DNA of 54,695 bases. Source: Leishmania donovani. Lineage: Eukaryota > Euglenozoa > Kinetoplastea > Trypanosomatida > Trypanosomatidae. The notes under the pieces were generated by a model. It searched no databases and was not told the DNA's origin. It worked only from the letters and a program-made list of their open reading frames with translations. The translations under genes and the position numbers were made by a program. Below, in pieces: positions 20,624-32,155 of this stretch; the stretch's first letter is position 1, and every line of letters starts with the position of its first letter. The DNA lies in contig NC_018245.1 in assembly GCF_000227135.1 (NCBI RefSeq), positions 675,598-730,292 on the forward strand. The letters run 5' to 3'.

Positions 20624-23077
20624 CGTGTGTGTGTCGCGATTGGCCACCGACGCGGTGGCCAGCTCGCGGCCATAAAGCTGTCAGAGCAACGGCACGCGCG
20701 TGCGGCGGCTTGTGTGAAGCGTCTTTTTTTTCCTCTCGCTACGAGGTTATTGCCACTGCACTGGTGCAGCTCCGTGTCGCATGAGGGAAAAGGGTGGGTG
20801 GGGAAGAGTGGAGACGAGGCAAGGTGGACAGGCCATGGTGGAGCAGCTGGGAGGGTATTGATCGCAGTTATGAACCCGAGTAGGTGATTACACCACCTCC
20901 GCCGCCTGAATCGCCCTTTCTCGCGCCTTCTTACAGCATCCCCTGCATCCTTTTTTTTTTCCGTCGGTTCAGCGACCGCCTCATACCCTCCGTTTTCTCT
21001 ACCGGCCGCGACAGGGACGAGACGCGTCGATGAGACGCCGATCTATTGAGAGCGCGCATATGACGAAACCGAATGCGTATCTACATCGATATATGCATAC
21101 ATATATAGTATTTAGTGTTTTCCAACGTGTCCACCCCACCACGAACAAGTCAGCACCTATACACGCATACGTAACCGCAGCCCACCCACCGCTGTGTCGC
21201 ACGGCGGCAATGACAGGGAGCGGGGTCCACCGACGCCCTTCGGCGTCGCCCAGCCCACTGCCATTCTACTGCGCATACACAGCAGCCGAGGCCCAGAACT
21301 ACGCACGACATCACCGCAGCGCAGTAATAGCAGGATAAAAAATGGTGGATGCGTGTACGTGCTGAATACGCGGGCAGGACTCGTAGTGGGCTGGTCCAGG
21401 CGTGAGCATGGCTATACGTCTCTTCGGCACAGCGCCAGCCAAGCCCTGTCCACCGGCGCCAGAGAGCCCGCAGCCGCACCAGAGGGCAGGCTGCAGGCTG
21501 CTCGGCATTATCACAACGAGTGAGTATTGGATCATGACGCCAGCGTGTGGTGGCCGGCATTGTCAGGGCACGTGAGAGAGACGAAAAAAAAACGTTTTTG
21601 TTTTTTTGGTGGCCAATCGGGAGCTCGACTGAAATCGTAGTGGTACCGCTCGCTGTTGGTGCGCGAATTATACGTTTGCCGGTGATTGTGATCTTTCAAC
21701 TGTAGCGTAACTGCCGTCTGCCCAGTAAGTGACGGTGGCGTGCGGCGTCCGCATCGCGTGTGTGCGGGGTGCTACACACGGGCACAAAAGAGAGGACAGC
21801 GCGTCCGCTTGCGGGTACGCGCCGGGGACTGGACTCATCTCTTTATCTCTCTGGTTGGGGGGGGTCTTTCTATTGCTCTCCTCACCTTTACGCTCTCTCT
21901 CGTTCTCTCCTGAGCGCCTTTGGGTGCTTTCGTATGGGAGTTTGTCTGCGAGCTGCTCCGCATAGCACGAGTTCGTCCGTCTTTCGCTCATCGGGGCCTC
22001 CTGCCCAGCCTCTTCACAAAGTCTCACACTGAGCCACCAACTCAAGTGCTTATTCGTACGCATATATAGAACTCTCTCGCACATCCCCGTGCGCACGCAT
22101 CGAGGAGAGCCTGACCGCACGTACGACATCCCTCACATGGGGGTGTATATACATATGTTTTTCGTTTGCTTCCGTCGACTTAACGCATATACGCACACGT
22201 TGACACGCGTATTGGGCACTCTTCCCTTGCCTTGCCTTTGCTTCACCTCCACCGCTACCAGATAAAAAGGAAGAAAGATCATAATCGCGTGGACGTGAAG
22301 GCACCCGCGTGCCCACTGACACACAGCTACGTACACGCACACATTCATACCTGACCGTGACGTTGCCCATCGCTGTCTCCCTCTCCCTTCAATATCCTTT
22401 CACTTGGGCCGATCGGTGAGGGCGCTTTCCCCGCTTCCTTTTTACCATTCCTCGCATCTCGTCGTTTTGTTTATCGGTGAGTTCGCCGTCTTTACCTCGT
22501 CTTGTGTTGTGACGTTTCCGCCTTGCCCTCCGTTTGTGCGCGCGCCGTCTTTTCCAGTTTGTCACGCGAGCTTCACCCTCGTCCCTTTCCCAGTCTCGGC
22601 GTCTCTCTCTTCCCCCACCTTCCGGTCGAGCTGCTTATCTGCGTGATTCACAACGAAGGCGCTGCCTTCGGTCTCCATCGGCCTTGGCCCATCTACCCCG
22701 CATCTTGGGAGTTTTTCGGGCAGAACGGAGGGCAGCGCATCGCACACGAGGAGAAAGGAGAGCAACACAGCATCAAAACAAAACGAGGGCGATCGCTGGG
22801 TGGGTGGGTGGAACACATCTCAGAACCTCCTTTGCGTCATTGGCAGCTGCTGGTTGCTGCTGCCGCTGCCACCGAGACGCTGACGCGTGAGGCGCGTACA
22901 ATCCAGTGCCGATTCGAGCGAAGCGCGTTTTGATCTCTTCGTTGCTCTGTCGAACACGGTGCCGCTGCGCGACCTCCTTTTTGTTTTGTTTCGTTGCACA
23001 TCTCTTCTTTCGTTGTTCTTCCCCCATTGGTTGGCGCCACAGTGGCTGTTTCGGCGCACGCCTGTGCCTGCACCGCC
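20624..23077. other. Intergenic region with inverted retroposon copy A
   Basis: No gene seen except the minus-strand repeat at 21118-21595, whose reading frame is discussed there. The rest has TA-rich stretches (21090-21115, 22145-22160) and pyrimidine-rich tracts leading to the next gene. Confidence 0.7.
21118..21595 (-). mobile_element. Family 2 retroposon fragment, copy A (L1Tc/ingi signature)
   Basis: On the minus strand this starts with a short T-run leader, then CCCTGAC and ATGCCGGCCACC, resembling the conserved first 77-79 bases of trypanosomatid L1Tc/ingi/SIDER retroposons. It is about 478 bp and almost identical to copy B (35720-36197) in inverted orientation. The shared block includes a leader of about 28 bases upstream of the signature that copy C lacks. 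An ATG inside the signature opens a 136-codon frame with no recognised domain. The frame differs from copy B by a single visible residue (Ala versus Val). Confidence 0.75.
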
Positions 23078-23719
23078 ATGTCCTGCGACGCGGGGTCTCT
23101 CATCTCCGTCAAGGGCAAGCGGGAGGGAGAGCTAGAGATTACGCACTACCCCACGAAGCTCACCTGCTCCTTTTGCGTGTCTCTCGCCGAAAAGCGGCGA
23201 GGCGAGGCGCTCTTTCTTCTCTACCGCCTGCGCGTCAAGGAGTCGTCCATCCTCTTCTCCAAGACGTACGGGCTGCTGGGCCATGACAAGGCGGGCCAGG
23301 CGCAGCCATCCACATGGGATGAGATTGCCCTTTACGCGCAGCCGGCAGTGATGGAGATGGGCAAGCTATCCACGATTCGTGTGGAGTACGTCACGATCGC
23401 CGAGGCTGAGGCAAGGGGGCTTATCGAGCGGGGTGAGGTGGAGAAGGAGTTTTGCCGACCATTTTTCACACGCGGGGGCACGAGGCACTATGAGGTGAAG
23501 TGCACCTTCCACGACGCCTCGCCACAGACAGTGGACAGAAATGGCAAAGAAACACGCGGTATCGGCGAATTAGCCGGTGGGTCCCGTGTCACGAGCGCCG
23601 CTACGGCGGTGACACTGTTCACGGCGGCGTGTCTCGTTGTAGGAGTTGTAGCAGCGCGGCGACGCGGCGTCACCTGGGAGAGCGCCGCGCGAGCCGTGCA
23701 TAGCTGGACTGGAGTGTAA
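23078..23719 (+). CDS. Unknown protein with C-terminal membrane anchor
   Basis: 213 residues, not recognised. Residues 5-110 alternate short hydrophobic stretches (ELEITHY, LTCSFCVSL, ALFLLYRLRVK) in a pattern suggesting a beta-rich domain, perhaps of immunoglobulin or MSP-like type, but no diagnostic motif is visible. One hydrophobic helix (TAVTLFTAACLVVGVVAA, about residues 176-193) is followed by RRR and only about 18 more residues, which is the layout of a tail-anchored protein facing the cytosol. There is no N-terminal signal from the preferred start. The frame is open from 22994, but the Met at 23078 (MSCDAGSL) follows the last pyrimidine tract and is preferred. Confidence 0.8.
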   Translation: MSCDAGSLISVKGKREGELEITHYPTKLTCSFCVSLAEKRRGEALFLLYRLRVKESSILFSKTYGLLGHDKAGQAQPSTWDEIALYAQPAVMEMGKLSTIRVEYVTIAEAEARGLIERGEVEKEFCRPFFTRGGTRHYEVKCTFHDASPQTVDRNGKETRGIGELAGGSRVTSAATAVTLFTAACLVVGVVAARRRGVTWESAARAVHSWTGV

Positions 23720-25622
23720 GATCCATTATAGTTGATTAGCGGGCTCACAGCACTACTGTGGGACATTGAAAAGAGCACTATCGATCCTTTGTGCGACCAG
23801 ACTATTCGTCGGTGTTTCTCACCGCACCATTACTCTCCTGATTCAATCTGCCATCTCTTTCTCGCTGAGTCTGCGCATCGCGCAGCTCCCTCTGCTGCAG
23901 GAGAGCACACACAACGAGAACCCTGCCAGCACGTTCGCGCGCTTGAGGGAGAAGCAAACACACACGAAAAGAAAAAGATTTGCTTGCATACGCCCGTTTG
24001 TGTGCCAGCGATGTGGTTACTGGTCGAAGACCGGTGTATGCGACGCTCATCGGTTTGGCCTTTTGAGGTCCTCGTCGCGCATCTTTGCGAATCAGCGAGC
24101 GTGACTGTCACCCTCTTTCTCTCTCCCTGTATGGCGTGCAGCACTTTAACGGATTGAGGACAGCTCTGGGTTTTCTGCCACGCTCTGGCCTCGCGAGGGG
24201 TGTGCTTGTAATGCGCGTTCTGTGCGTCACGCGTTGCTGGCTTGTGTACAGTCGTTGTTTGCTGCCTTTTCCTTTCGTCCTCGTTTTGCTCCCATTTTGC
24301 TTCTCTTCACGCGCTGGCTGCTGCTTCTTTCGTGGCCCCTCTCTGCTTGTGGGCAGGCATGCTTGACAGCACAAGATGAGAGAAGTGCGCTTGTACTGCT
24401 AGCCAGTGTGAATGATGCTTTCATTGTTGTTGTCGTGGCCGGATGTCGCTGGCCCTGTGCGTCGCAGCGGCACACACCCTCTCTTGTCCCTTTCCTTTGC
24501 GGATGGACCGGCGCACCGTTGCGCGCGCGCGCGGGTCCACGGGCTCACATGGTTGTCCGCATTGATGGACTTGCTCAGAGAGCGATAGAGGGAAGGGAGG
24601 GGAGAGACGTGCGGCTTTTCATCGTGTTCTGTTAGCTTGTGCGTGTGTCTTCGTGCGTGTCTTTTAGCTCCTTTGTGTGTTGCCTCTCTTCGACTTCTCA
24701 TTTCGAACAGACCACTGGGCGGCAACGCAGGTGGAGCTGTCATCGCAGTGATGGCGTCCTTGTGGGTGCGCTGCACGATGATGATGCCTCGCCACAGGCT
24801 TGCTGCTCTTTCCTCTTGCACGCGCACCACGGTGTACTCGTCTCTGTTGCGGCGGTGTCAACTCACAGCACGTCCTTCCGCAGTACGTCGCTCGATGAGT
24901 AAAGGGAGCGATCGCTAGCATCGCAGAGTCCCACAACATGCGTTCTTTGGCACCTCTGTCTCTGTGTGTCCGTGCTGCTGTGGTGAAGCTCTCTGCCAGC
25001 CGCCGTGCCGATTCCACGCAGAATAGCAGTGCTGAGAGGATCCCGGTCACTGTTGCCTTCAGGCTTCGTCCGCTGTGCGTGGCCCTCCCCCGTGTATACA
25101 CCTCTCGCCTCTGTTTCTCTCCATGGCTTTCTTTGCCGCTTCTACTGCAGCCGGCGTTCCGGTTTGCAGGCACATCTGTACAAGGCGGCTGGGTGGCTCG
25201 GAGGCGCCGACAAACCTGTTATCACGGAGAACCAACATCACGCGCACGTACCATCACACACACCCACCCACACACACAAAAGGGAAAGGCAAAGAAGTAG
25301 TGGATATCGCGCCGCGCGACGTGCCCACACGCTGCAACGCTACAGTGCGTTCTTTCCATAGAAGTTGCCTGCACTCACTTACAAGAATATTTTTTTTTTA
25401 TAGAGTACACTGCAAAAGGACGAGGGTATCGAGGGCGCAGGCCTTCAGCATGTCTTTGGTGTTGGTCCTCGAAGCCACGTACGCAACAACGCCTCGAGCA
25501 CGTACACCTGCACCAAGTATAGGCACTATTTTGTCTTTCCCGTGTGTGTGTCTGCGCGCGCAGTATTGCTCCGGCTGCTTTCTCAAACGCACCAAACGAA
25601 GCGTGACTCAAAGAGGAAGCCG
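23720..25622. other. Intergenic spacer
   Basis: Nearly two kilobases. Short frames exist on both strands but none shows a domain or coding-like composition. CA-rich (25255-25280) and T-rich (25388-25400) tracts are present. I see no gene. Confidence 0.6.
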
Positions 25623-28013
25623 ATGAGTCAACGCCGCGTCGAGGTGGCGGTGCGCGTTCGACCCGACACGGAATCGCGCCATAACTCGTGTGTCTCCCTC
25701 AATCATGCAACCCGTCACATAAGCGCGCAGGACGACACCGGCGCCAACGCGCTGACTGGGCGCCGCTCTTACAAGGAGGACTTTCTCTTTGATGAGCATG
25801 TGAGCAACCGAGCTGTGTTCGAGGAGCTGGTGCTGCAAAAGATGCGCGCAGCCACCCCAGAACACCCCGACACGCTGTGCTTCCTTGCCTACGGCCACAC
25901 AAGCAGCGGCAAGACCTATACCATAGCGGGCAGTGAGCAGGAGCCCGGCATTCTCGCGCTCTGCGTCGAGGAGCTGCTTCGGGGCGAGGGTGTGGTCGAG
26001 GTGGCGATGCTGGAGGTGTATCTGGAGTCTGTGAACGACCTTCTCGCGCACGGAGAGCCGCGGCACATCCGCCGACGGCAAGGCATGCAGGGCCCGGTGA
26101 TTGTAGTGGAGGGACTGACGACGTGCTCTCTCACATCTGTGGAACAGTGGAATGCCGTAGCCGCGTACGGCATGAGTTCACGCCGCACCGCGCCGACGGA
26201 GCGCAACCCCCGCAGCAGTCGTAGCCACGCCATCTTCACGATCAAAAGTCGCGGAGTGCGTCTCTGCTTTGTTGACTTGGCCGGGAGTGAGCGACAGACC
26301 GTCTTCTCCCCTCAGCTCAACAAGGAGAGTATCAGCATCAACAAATCACTCTCCCGCCTGAGCACCGTGCTGGAGGCTCTGAGCAACCAACGAATAGCCC
26401 ACGACGGAACTCGCTCCTATGTAAACTTCCGAGACACCACCTTGACAGTGCTCCTGCAGCGCTACCTGACCGGGGCGTCCATGACCACCTTTCTCGCATG
26501 CGTGCATCCGAGCGCAGACTACTACCAGGAGACGCTCAGCACTCTTCGCTACACTCAGCGGCTGAAGCGCATCCGCACCCGCGTCACCAAGGTCGATGAA
26601 GGCGAGTGGAGTGGAATGAGGGTCAGTGAGCACCAGGTGCTGCTCGATGAGCTGAATCGCCTACGTGAGCAGATGAAGGTGAGCGAGAACGTTACCAAGC
26701 TCGTTGAGGCAACCCATCGGCGCCGCATCGCAGAGCTGGAACACACGCTGGCAAAGCAGGGGGGATCACATGACGGTGCAGCTGGTGCTTCCGCGCCGCT
26801 TTCGTCCGCTCCCAGAGAGATGAACGCCAGACGCGCGAGGGACACGCGGCGGGTAGCGGGCTGGCTGCTCAGCCGCGTCTTGGGCGATCTGCCAGAGCTG
26901 AACGTGGGCTACGACGATTACTTTGACGCCTACTTTCCTCCGTCCGTCCAGGTTATCGGGTACGTGTCAGCCATGGCGAGCCTCGTGCCGCGCATCGCCA
27001 GCGACGACCCCCTCGCATTTCTTGACGTCGGTGACTTGGCCATGGGCCTCTCCATGCTAGACGCTGGCGTCCCCCCATTCGTTCGACTGCACAAGTCTGT
27101 CTGCAGTGACCCGAGTAGCTGGGAGGGGTGCGAGTGGGATGGTACCCAGAACATGGTTTACGTGCTCGCCTTCTTTGAGTACCACCCCACGGCCATGTCC
27201 TCCGCCGCCGCCGAGGATGCCGCTGGCATGGAGGAGGCTCTACCGTGCTGTGGTGGCTACACGACGTCCGCGCCGCTGCTGCCGATAGCGACGGTGCTCT
27301 GCGTGGCAGCGAGCACGACTCGCCGCGTCAAAGAGGAGGTGCTGCAGCGCCTCGTCGACTTGCAGTGTGAGCAGCACGAGGCAGTCGCGGAGCAGGCCAA
27401 GACTGGCGCACGGTCACCTTCGCTGTCGTCGACGATGCTATCGTCTCGCCAAGCTGGCTTTCCTTCAGCGGCGTCGCTTCTCGACGCTTCTGACATGCGA
27501 AACGTGAGTGAGGCAGAGAGTGACGACGACGCCTCTGCTTCCACTGGCAGCACTAGTGGTGGTGCGCTACTCGCGCTGGAGGCTCGCTGTCAAGCGGCCG
27601 ACACGCCCCACATTGCGACACCGTTTCAAGAGGAGGAGGGCAGCGCCAGCGGAGGCTGCAGCTGCGACTCGTGCGAAGAGGCGCGCGCAGCGATGCGGTC
27701 AGCCGAGGTGCACCGCCACCTCGCTGGCGAGCTCACCTCCCCTTCAAGGCCGTCGGCGCCGCCGCCACGAGCGCGCAACGCGGAAGAGTCGGCAAAAGTG
27801 AGGGGTTGCACTGCGGCGGCAGTGTCGTCCCCGCTGTTGATGCCGGCAACATGTAAGTCATTTTCCCCCTTGCGGCCTTCCGGCACCTCGTCGGCGCCTT
27901 TGCCGCCCGCAGACGAGTTTCCACCGGGGCACACCAGTAAGCGACGTAACAGGACCGCTGGTGAAGGCAAGACCGTGAAGATGCAGTCGTGCCAGGGGTG
28001 CCGCTCTATGTGA
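25623..28013 (+). CDS. Kinesin with N-terminal motor and unique C-terminal domain
   Basis: ATP-driven microtubule motor of 796 residues. The motor begins almost at once with VEVAVRVRP (residues 6-14). The P-loop is GHTSSGKT at 91, an accepted variant of GQTGSGKT. Switch I NPRSSRSH is at 195 and switch II DLAGSE at 218, both intact. The motor ends near residue 320 and is followed by a short coiled coil (LLDELNRLREQM, about 340-385). Residues 400-550 form an apparently globular part rich in aromatic residues that I do not recognise. The remaining tail is Ser/Ala-rich with acidic patches and a basic end. The frame is open from 25542, but MSQRRVEV at 25623 is the natural start for a kinesin motor. 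Cargo unknown. Confidence 0.95.
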   Translation: MSQRRVEVAVRVRPDTESRHNSCVSLNHATRHISAQDDTGANALTGRRSYKEDFLFDEHVSNRAVFEELVLQKMRAATPEHPDTLCFLAYGHTSSGKTYTIAGSEQEPGILALCVEELLRGEGVVEVAMLEVYLESVNDLLAHGEPRHIRRRQGMQGPVIVVEGLTTCSLTSVEQWNAVAAYGMSSRRTAPTERNPRSSRSHAIFTIKSRGVRLCFVDLAGSERQTVFSPQLNKESISINKSLSRLSTVLEALSNQRIAHDGTRSYVNFRDTTLTVLLQRYLTGASMTTFLACVHPSADYYQETLSTLRYTQRLKRIRTRVTKVDEGEWSGMRVSEHQVLLDELNRLREQMKVSENVTKLVEATHRRRIAELEHTLAKQGGSHDGAAGASAPLSSAPREMNARRARDTRRVAGWLLSRVLGDLPELNVGYDDYFDAYFPPSVQVIGYVSAMASLVPRIASDDPLAFLDVGDLAMGLSMLDAGVPPFVRLHKSVCSDPSSWEGCEWDGTQNMVYVLAFFEYHPTAMSSAAAEDAAGMEEALPCCGGYTTSAPLLPIATVLCVAASTTRRVKEEVLQRLVDLQCEQHEAVAEQAKTGARSPSLSSTMLSSRQAGFPSAASLLDASDMRNVSEAESDDDASASTGSTSGGALLALEARCQAADTPHIATPFQEEEGSASGGCSCDSCEEARAAMRSAEVHRHLAGELTSPSRPSAPPPRARNAEESAKVRGCTAAAVSSPLLMPATCKSFSPLRPSGTSSAPLPPADEFPPGHTSKRRNRTAGEGKTVKMQSCQGCRSM

Positions 28014-28648
28014 GGGCAGTAGCGGCGCGACACCGTGCACAAACATCCACTGAATGCCCCCCTCCCCTCCCCCCTCCCCCGACAGAGTCCTGATGAGGTG
28101 CGCGCTCGTAAATCTTTGCGCTTCACTGCTCAGCACACACACGCACGGCAAAGACGCACGCCTCTTGCGGCTTTCAACGTGATGGTCAGCCGCAAGAGAG
28201 CGCACATGGGGTGCTGAGTCGCGGAGGATTCTCTCTGTCTGTGCACTCCCCCCGCTCATGCACCACTTCCCCACCACAGAACGAGGAGAAAACGAGCGGG
28301 CGTAGAGCGACGTTGCGCACGAGAGCGAAGAAGAGGTAGCGCTCAGCTCTGCCCTTCGCGGCGCAGCGAAGGAGAACTTGTCTTCCGCAACACCTACCGA
28401 GTGCGGCAGAACCCTCTTCGTACCTCGCCGCCAAGCCCGGGTGCACGACTGCGTAAGTGGTATGCGACATACTTCCCGAGTGCCGGCAGGAATGTCTGCG
28501 CATGTGTCTGTGACTCTCATTTCCTTTCCTTTTATTCTTCACCCTTTTCTACTCATCGCTGTTGATGCCTTTTCGCGGCACGCCTTCACCGGTCTCTCAC
28601 CCCGTTTCTGTCCCAGAACACCAGCACACGACACATCACGTCGCAGCC
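28014..28648. other. Intergenic spacer
   Basis: No gene seen. T/C-rich tract at 28505-28616 precedes the NOC2 start. Confidence 0.7.
28590..28616 (+). promoter_or_regulatory. Predicted trans-splice acceptor for NOC2
   Basis: The tract TCTCACCCCGTTTCTGTCCC ends in AG at 28615-28616, 33 bases before the ATG at 28649. Confidence 0.5.
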
Positions 28649-30613
28649 ATGGCTGTCACCAAAGAGAAGAAGTCCTTCAAGAAGTTTGCCAAGAAGCACT
28701 TGGCCGGCGTCATCGAGACCCGCCGCAAGACTGCCAAGTCCAAGAAGGAAAAGCTTGAGCGGTTGGAGAGAAAGAAGGCGCGTGAGGCGAAAAATGCGGC
28801 CAGGGAGGAGAAGGAGCACATGGATCAGCTGGAGCGGCTGAAGGACACTGACCCCGAGTTCTACTCCTATCTTGAGGAGGAAGACCCGACGCTGCTGGAG
28901 TTCGGCAAGGAGGACATCGACGTCGTGGAGGAGAACGACGGCAGCGACGCGGAGACGGAGATGGACGACGAAGAGAGTCGCGGAGGCGAGAACGACGAGG
29001 ACAACGGGGAGGCGGACGGCGGTGATGAAGAGGGCAGCGACGGCGCGGCGCCGCGCCGTGGCCGTATCACTCGCGAAGAGGTCACGCAGCTGACGAGCGC
29101 CGGCAGCGGTGTGGAGTCATGCATCGACGTCTTCGTCTCCGCTGTTCGTGAGCTTGGTTATCAGGTCAAGGAGCACCCTCGGCCTCAGTCCACTCGCAAG
29201 TTCGAGGAGCCGGCTCTGGTGAAGGAGGCGCTGGTGTCGGTGGCGCAGCATGTTGGCAAGCAGCTCAGCACCTTCATCACGGGCAAGGGCTCCTTCAAGT
29301 CGCACAAGACGCGCATGCTAGTGAAGCGTCTCCTCATGGCTCTCTCGTCTGTGATTGGCGAGGGCAACATCGACGCCGTCTTGTCCGCGAGCCTCCTTCA
29401 CGCCATCGTGCCCTTTGTGCCGCTGCTACACTACGTGCGTGGCGTTACCAAGACGGTGCTGAAGGCGTCGCTGCATCTCTGCGCCGCTCCTGAGGAGTCA
29501 GTGCGCGTCGCGGCTTACATGGTGGTGCGCTCTGTTGCAACCCGCGCGGCCGGTACGCGCTCCATGTACCAGTCGACAGCCTTCAAGGGCATCTTTCTCA
29601 CGCTCATCCGCACTGCCCACCAATACAACATCCACAACCAAACTACGGTTGCTTTTCTCATGAACTGCGTCGTAGACCTCTACGGCACTGACATGGAGGC
29701 CGCGTACCAGCACACCTTTGTGTACCTGCGCCAGCTGGCCATCTACCTGCGTGCAGCGTTGCAGCAGCAGACGCAGAGCAACGTTCGCGCCGTAGTCAAT
29801 TGGCAGTACCTGAATGCGCTGCGCACGTGGGGGGCAGTGGTGTCGACGTACTCGGAACCGAATCAGCTAGGGCCGCTCATCCACCCCGTCGTGCAGATCG
29901 CCACGGCCCTGATGGACCTCTTTTCCTCGCCACGCATGTTTCCAATGCACCTCCAGATTATTGAAGTGCTGAACCACATCGCTAGTCGTGCCGACGGGCT
30001 CTACATCCCTGTCGCACCGTACCTGCTCCGCATTCTGACCTCTCCGAGTGTTGCCCTCTCACACGCTCAAAATGGCGTCTCGTCTAGTGCAGACCGGGTC
30101 GACTTGCTTTTCACCATCCGCGTAAAGAAGTCGCAGGCGCGCAACAGTGTCTACCATCGCGACGTCTGGAACGAGGCTCTGTACCTCCTCACCGAGCACC
30201 TTGCCACCCACAGCCACACCGTGGGCTTCCCCGAGGCCTTCTGGGCGGTTGAGAGCACGCTGCGCAAGCTCAGGACGCAGGTGCGTGTGCCGAAGGTGCA
30301 CTCTAGCATCAACAACCTGCTGCGTCACATCCAGACGACCTCGCAGAAGATCAAGGCGAAGCGTGACCAGGCCAACTTTGGTCCGTGCGATCTTGCCGCA
30401 GTGAAGCAGTTCGAGGACGAGCTGAAGCAGAAGGGGAGCGCACTCGCGTCGTACTACCACACTATGCGGCAGCAGCGCATCGACGACCTCGCCGCGAAGC
30501 ACAAGGACGCGTCGGGCGAGCGCGTCACCCTTGAGTCTGTTGCGGGGAAGCACAAGAACAGTCGAACGGCTGATGGCAAGCGGAACCGCCCGCAGGTGCG
30601 CCGCGACGCGTAA
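28649..30613 (+). CDS. NOC2: Nucleolar complex protein 2 (NOC2), ribosome biogenesis
   Basis: 654 residues. NOC2 partners NOC1 and NOC3 in escorting pre-60S ribosomal particles from nucleolus to nucleoplasm. The N-terminus is strongly basic (KKSFKKFAKKHL, then many Lys/Arg to residue 65), serving for nuclear targeting and RNA contact. The family motif DPEFYSYLEEEDPTLLEF is at residues 68-85. A very acidic stretch follows at about 90-130. Residues 180-560 form a long alpha-helical repeat region with family landmarks such as the helix ending in PLLHYVRG and the late block SVYHRDVWNEALYLLTEHLA. The C-terminal tail is basic. Length and order agree with yeast NOC2. MAVTKEKK at 28649 is chosen as the start from the NOC2 N-terminal pattern. 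Confidence 0.95.
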   Translation: MAVTKEKKSFKKFAKKHLAGVIETRRKTAKSKKEKLERLERKKAREAKNAAREEKEHMDQLERLKDTDPEFYSYLEEEDPTLLEFGKEDIDVVEENDGSDAETEMDDEESRGGENDEDNGEADGGDEEGSDGAAPRRGRITREEVTQLTSAGSGVESCIDVFVSAVRELGYQVKEHPRPQSTRKFEEPALVKEALVSVAQHVGKQLSTFITGKGSFKSHKTRMLVKRLLMALSSVIGEGNIDAVLSASLLHAIVPFVPLLHYVRGVTKTVLKASLHLCAAPEESVRVAAYMVVRSVATRAAGTRSMYQSTAFKGIFLTLIRTAHQYNIHNQTTVAFLMNCVVDLYGTDMEAAYQHTFVYLRQLAIYLRAALQQQTQSNVRAVVNWQYLNALRTWGAVVSTYSEPNQLGPLIHPVVQIATALMDLFSSPRMFPMHLQIIEVLNHIASRADGLYIPVAPYLLRILTSPSVALSHAQNGVSSSADRVDLLFTIRVKKSQARNSVYHRDVWNEALYLLTEHLATHSHTVGFPEAFWAVESTLRKLRTQVRVPKVHSSINNLLRHIQTTSQKIKAKRDQANFGPCDLAAVKQFEDELKQKGSALASYYHTMRQQRIDDLAAKHKDASGERVTLESVAGKHKNSRTADGKRNRPQVRRDA

Positions 30614-30808
30614 GGTGCGTAGCAGACCATCGAACGGTAACAGACCTGTAAACGCCACTTCTGAGGCGCCGCTTGGGTGTAATGTTGCGCCTGGGCAAGG
30701 CAGAGGCGCTCTCCATCTTTCTTGTTCCCCTTTCCGCGGATGTGCGTGCCACCGGGGCGTATCGTAGCGTTCCTTTTCCCCTCTGCGGGTGGTAATGATG
30801 ATTGGGGT

Positions 30809-31012
30809 ATGCGCGTGCTAGCGAAAGTGGATAACAACCTAATGCGACTAAAGAAATGCTTCTCTGTGCGTTCTTTCTTTTGTTTGGTGTTCTCTTTTCG
30901 GCCGTCAGCGCTTCAGCCTGAGCACGTCTACGTGTGCTGTGCCCTGGCGATGATTGCCTTTTTGGCCATTGTTTTTGTGGGTATGAGTGTGTTCTGGGGC
31001 ACCGCTGAGTAG
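30809..31012 (+). CDS. Possible small membrane protein (weak)
   Basis: A 67-residue frame ends in a hydrophobic segment (VCCALAMIAFLAIVFVGMSVFW) followed by GTAE and a stop. The segment would make one transmembrane helix. Against it, a T/C-rich tract ending in AG runs through the frame at about 30865-30909, so the mature message may start after it and leave only about 20 codons from the Met at 30950. No family recognised. Confidence 0.22.
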   Translation: MRVLAKVDNNLMRLKKCFSVRSFFCLVFSFRPSALQPEHVYVCCALAMIAFLAIVFVGMSVFWGTAE

Positions 31013-32155
31013 TGGCGGTGCGGCTCGCGGGCCTGTTACCGCCGTAAGAGAAAGCGCGTCAGCAGAAAAGAAAGATTACCCAAAAGGAGGGCTGCGCATA
31101 TGAATGTGCGGTGCGCGAGACAGTCCCAGCGACATGAGCGACGCCACAGAGACTTGCTTAATATCGCTACCAAAACATTGGTGACAGTGAGAGATGCACA
31201 GCTGAGCCAACGCACAAGCTCTACAGTCGGCTTTTTGTGTGCTGACCTGCTAGGCCGCTCAACGCAAACATAGCTGGAGGGGGGAGGGGGCAGGTTGCCG
31301 TGCGGCTCGCTGTTGTCTTGTCTCTCTCTCTCTCTCTTGGCAAGCGCGCAAGTGGCCCAGCCGCTTTCGTTGCCTTCAATCTGTTCCATTCACTATCCAT
31401 CTCGTATCGCCCCCCCCCCTCCCCCCTCCTCTCTCCTCCACTCCCCTTCTCCGTGTTCGTGTCTCGCTACTTTCGCCTCCTTTTCAAGTCATCACAGTCG
31501 CTGTGGTGAGCCGAACACGCGCATCTCCCTCGTCACAACATCCACAGGCACGCACGCGCGCTGAACCATTCAAAAACGCGGACTAAGGCCGACGCGCTTG
31601 TAGCCGAGGCGTGGCTTGCATCAAAGTCCTGCCCTTACTGGCCTGCGCATGTGCCTGCCTCTCCGCCGAGCTGTGCGTTTGTCTGTCTGCCTGCCTGTCA
31701 CTCTCTCTCTGTTCCCTGAACATCTGCATCAGTCATTTCTCTCATTTCCATCGTATCTCCTCCCCACGCCCTGCCTTTTTCTGTCCTTGTTGCGCACGCT
31801 CTTCAGCTGGTCCAGCTGGCATACTTCGTCGCGCTTCCATTTTTGTGTGCCTCTGCTCGTGTGCGCCTTGCGGTCAAACGTGGGGGGGGGGCTCGGCGCA
31901 CTCTAGTGTCCCCCTTTCCACTGAGCACGTGCGTGGGTCCTCGGACTCCGCGCATTCTTATGTGTGACATTTTGTTGTCCCCGCAGCCCCTCTCCTCCCT
32001 CCCTCTCTCTCTGGCAGGTGCGGCATCTCCCCTCGCTGGCTCTTTGCTTCTGTGCCGGTTGCAAAACACGCCATCCAGTCGGCTTTCCTGCCATTTGACA
32101 GACGAGCGCTCTTTTTTTTTTGCTCTGCTCTCTTCGTGGCTGTTGTTCTCTGTTC

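Noticed and set aside
21150..21560. Stand-alone gene for a 136-residue protein
   Set aside because: The same frame recurs in copies B and C of a retroposon family and begins inside its 5' signature, so it is treated as element sequence.
24639..24902. 87-codon frame in the spacer before the second kinesin
   Set aside because: Ser/His/Cys-rich without domain, and other frames are equally open.
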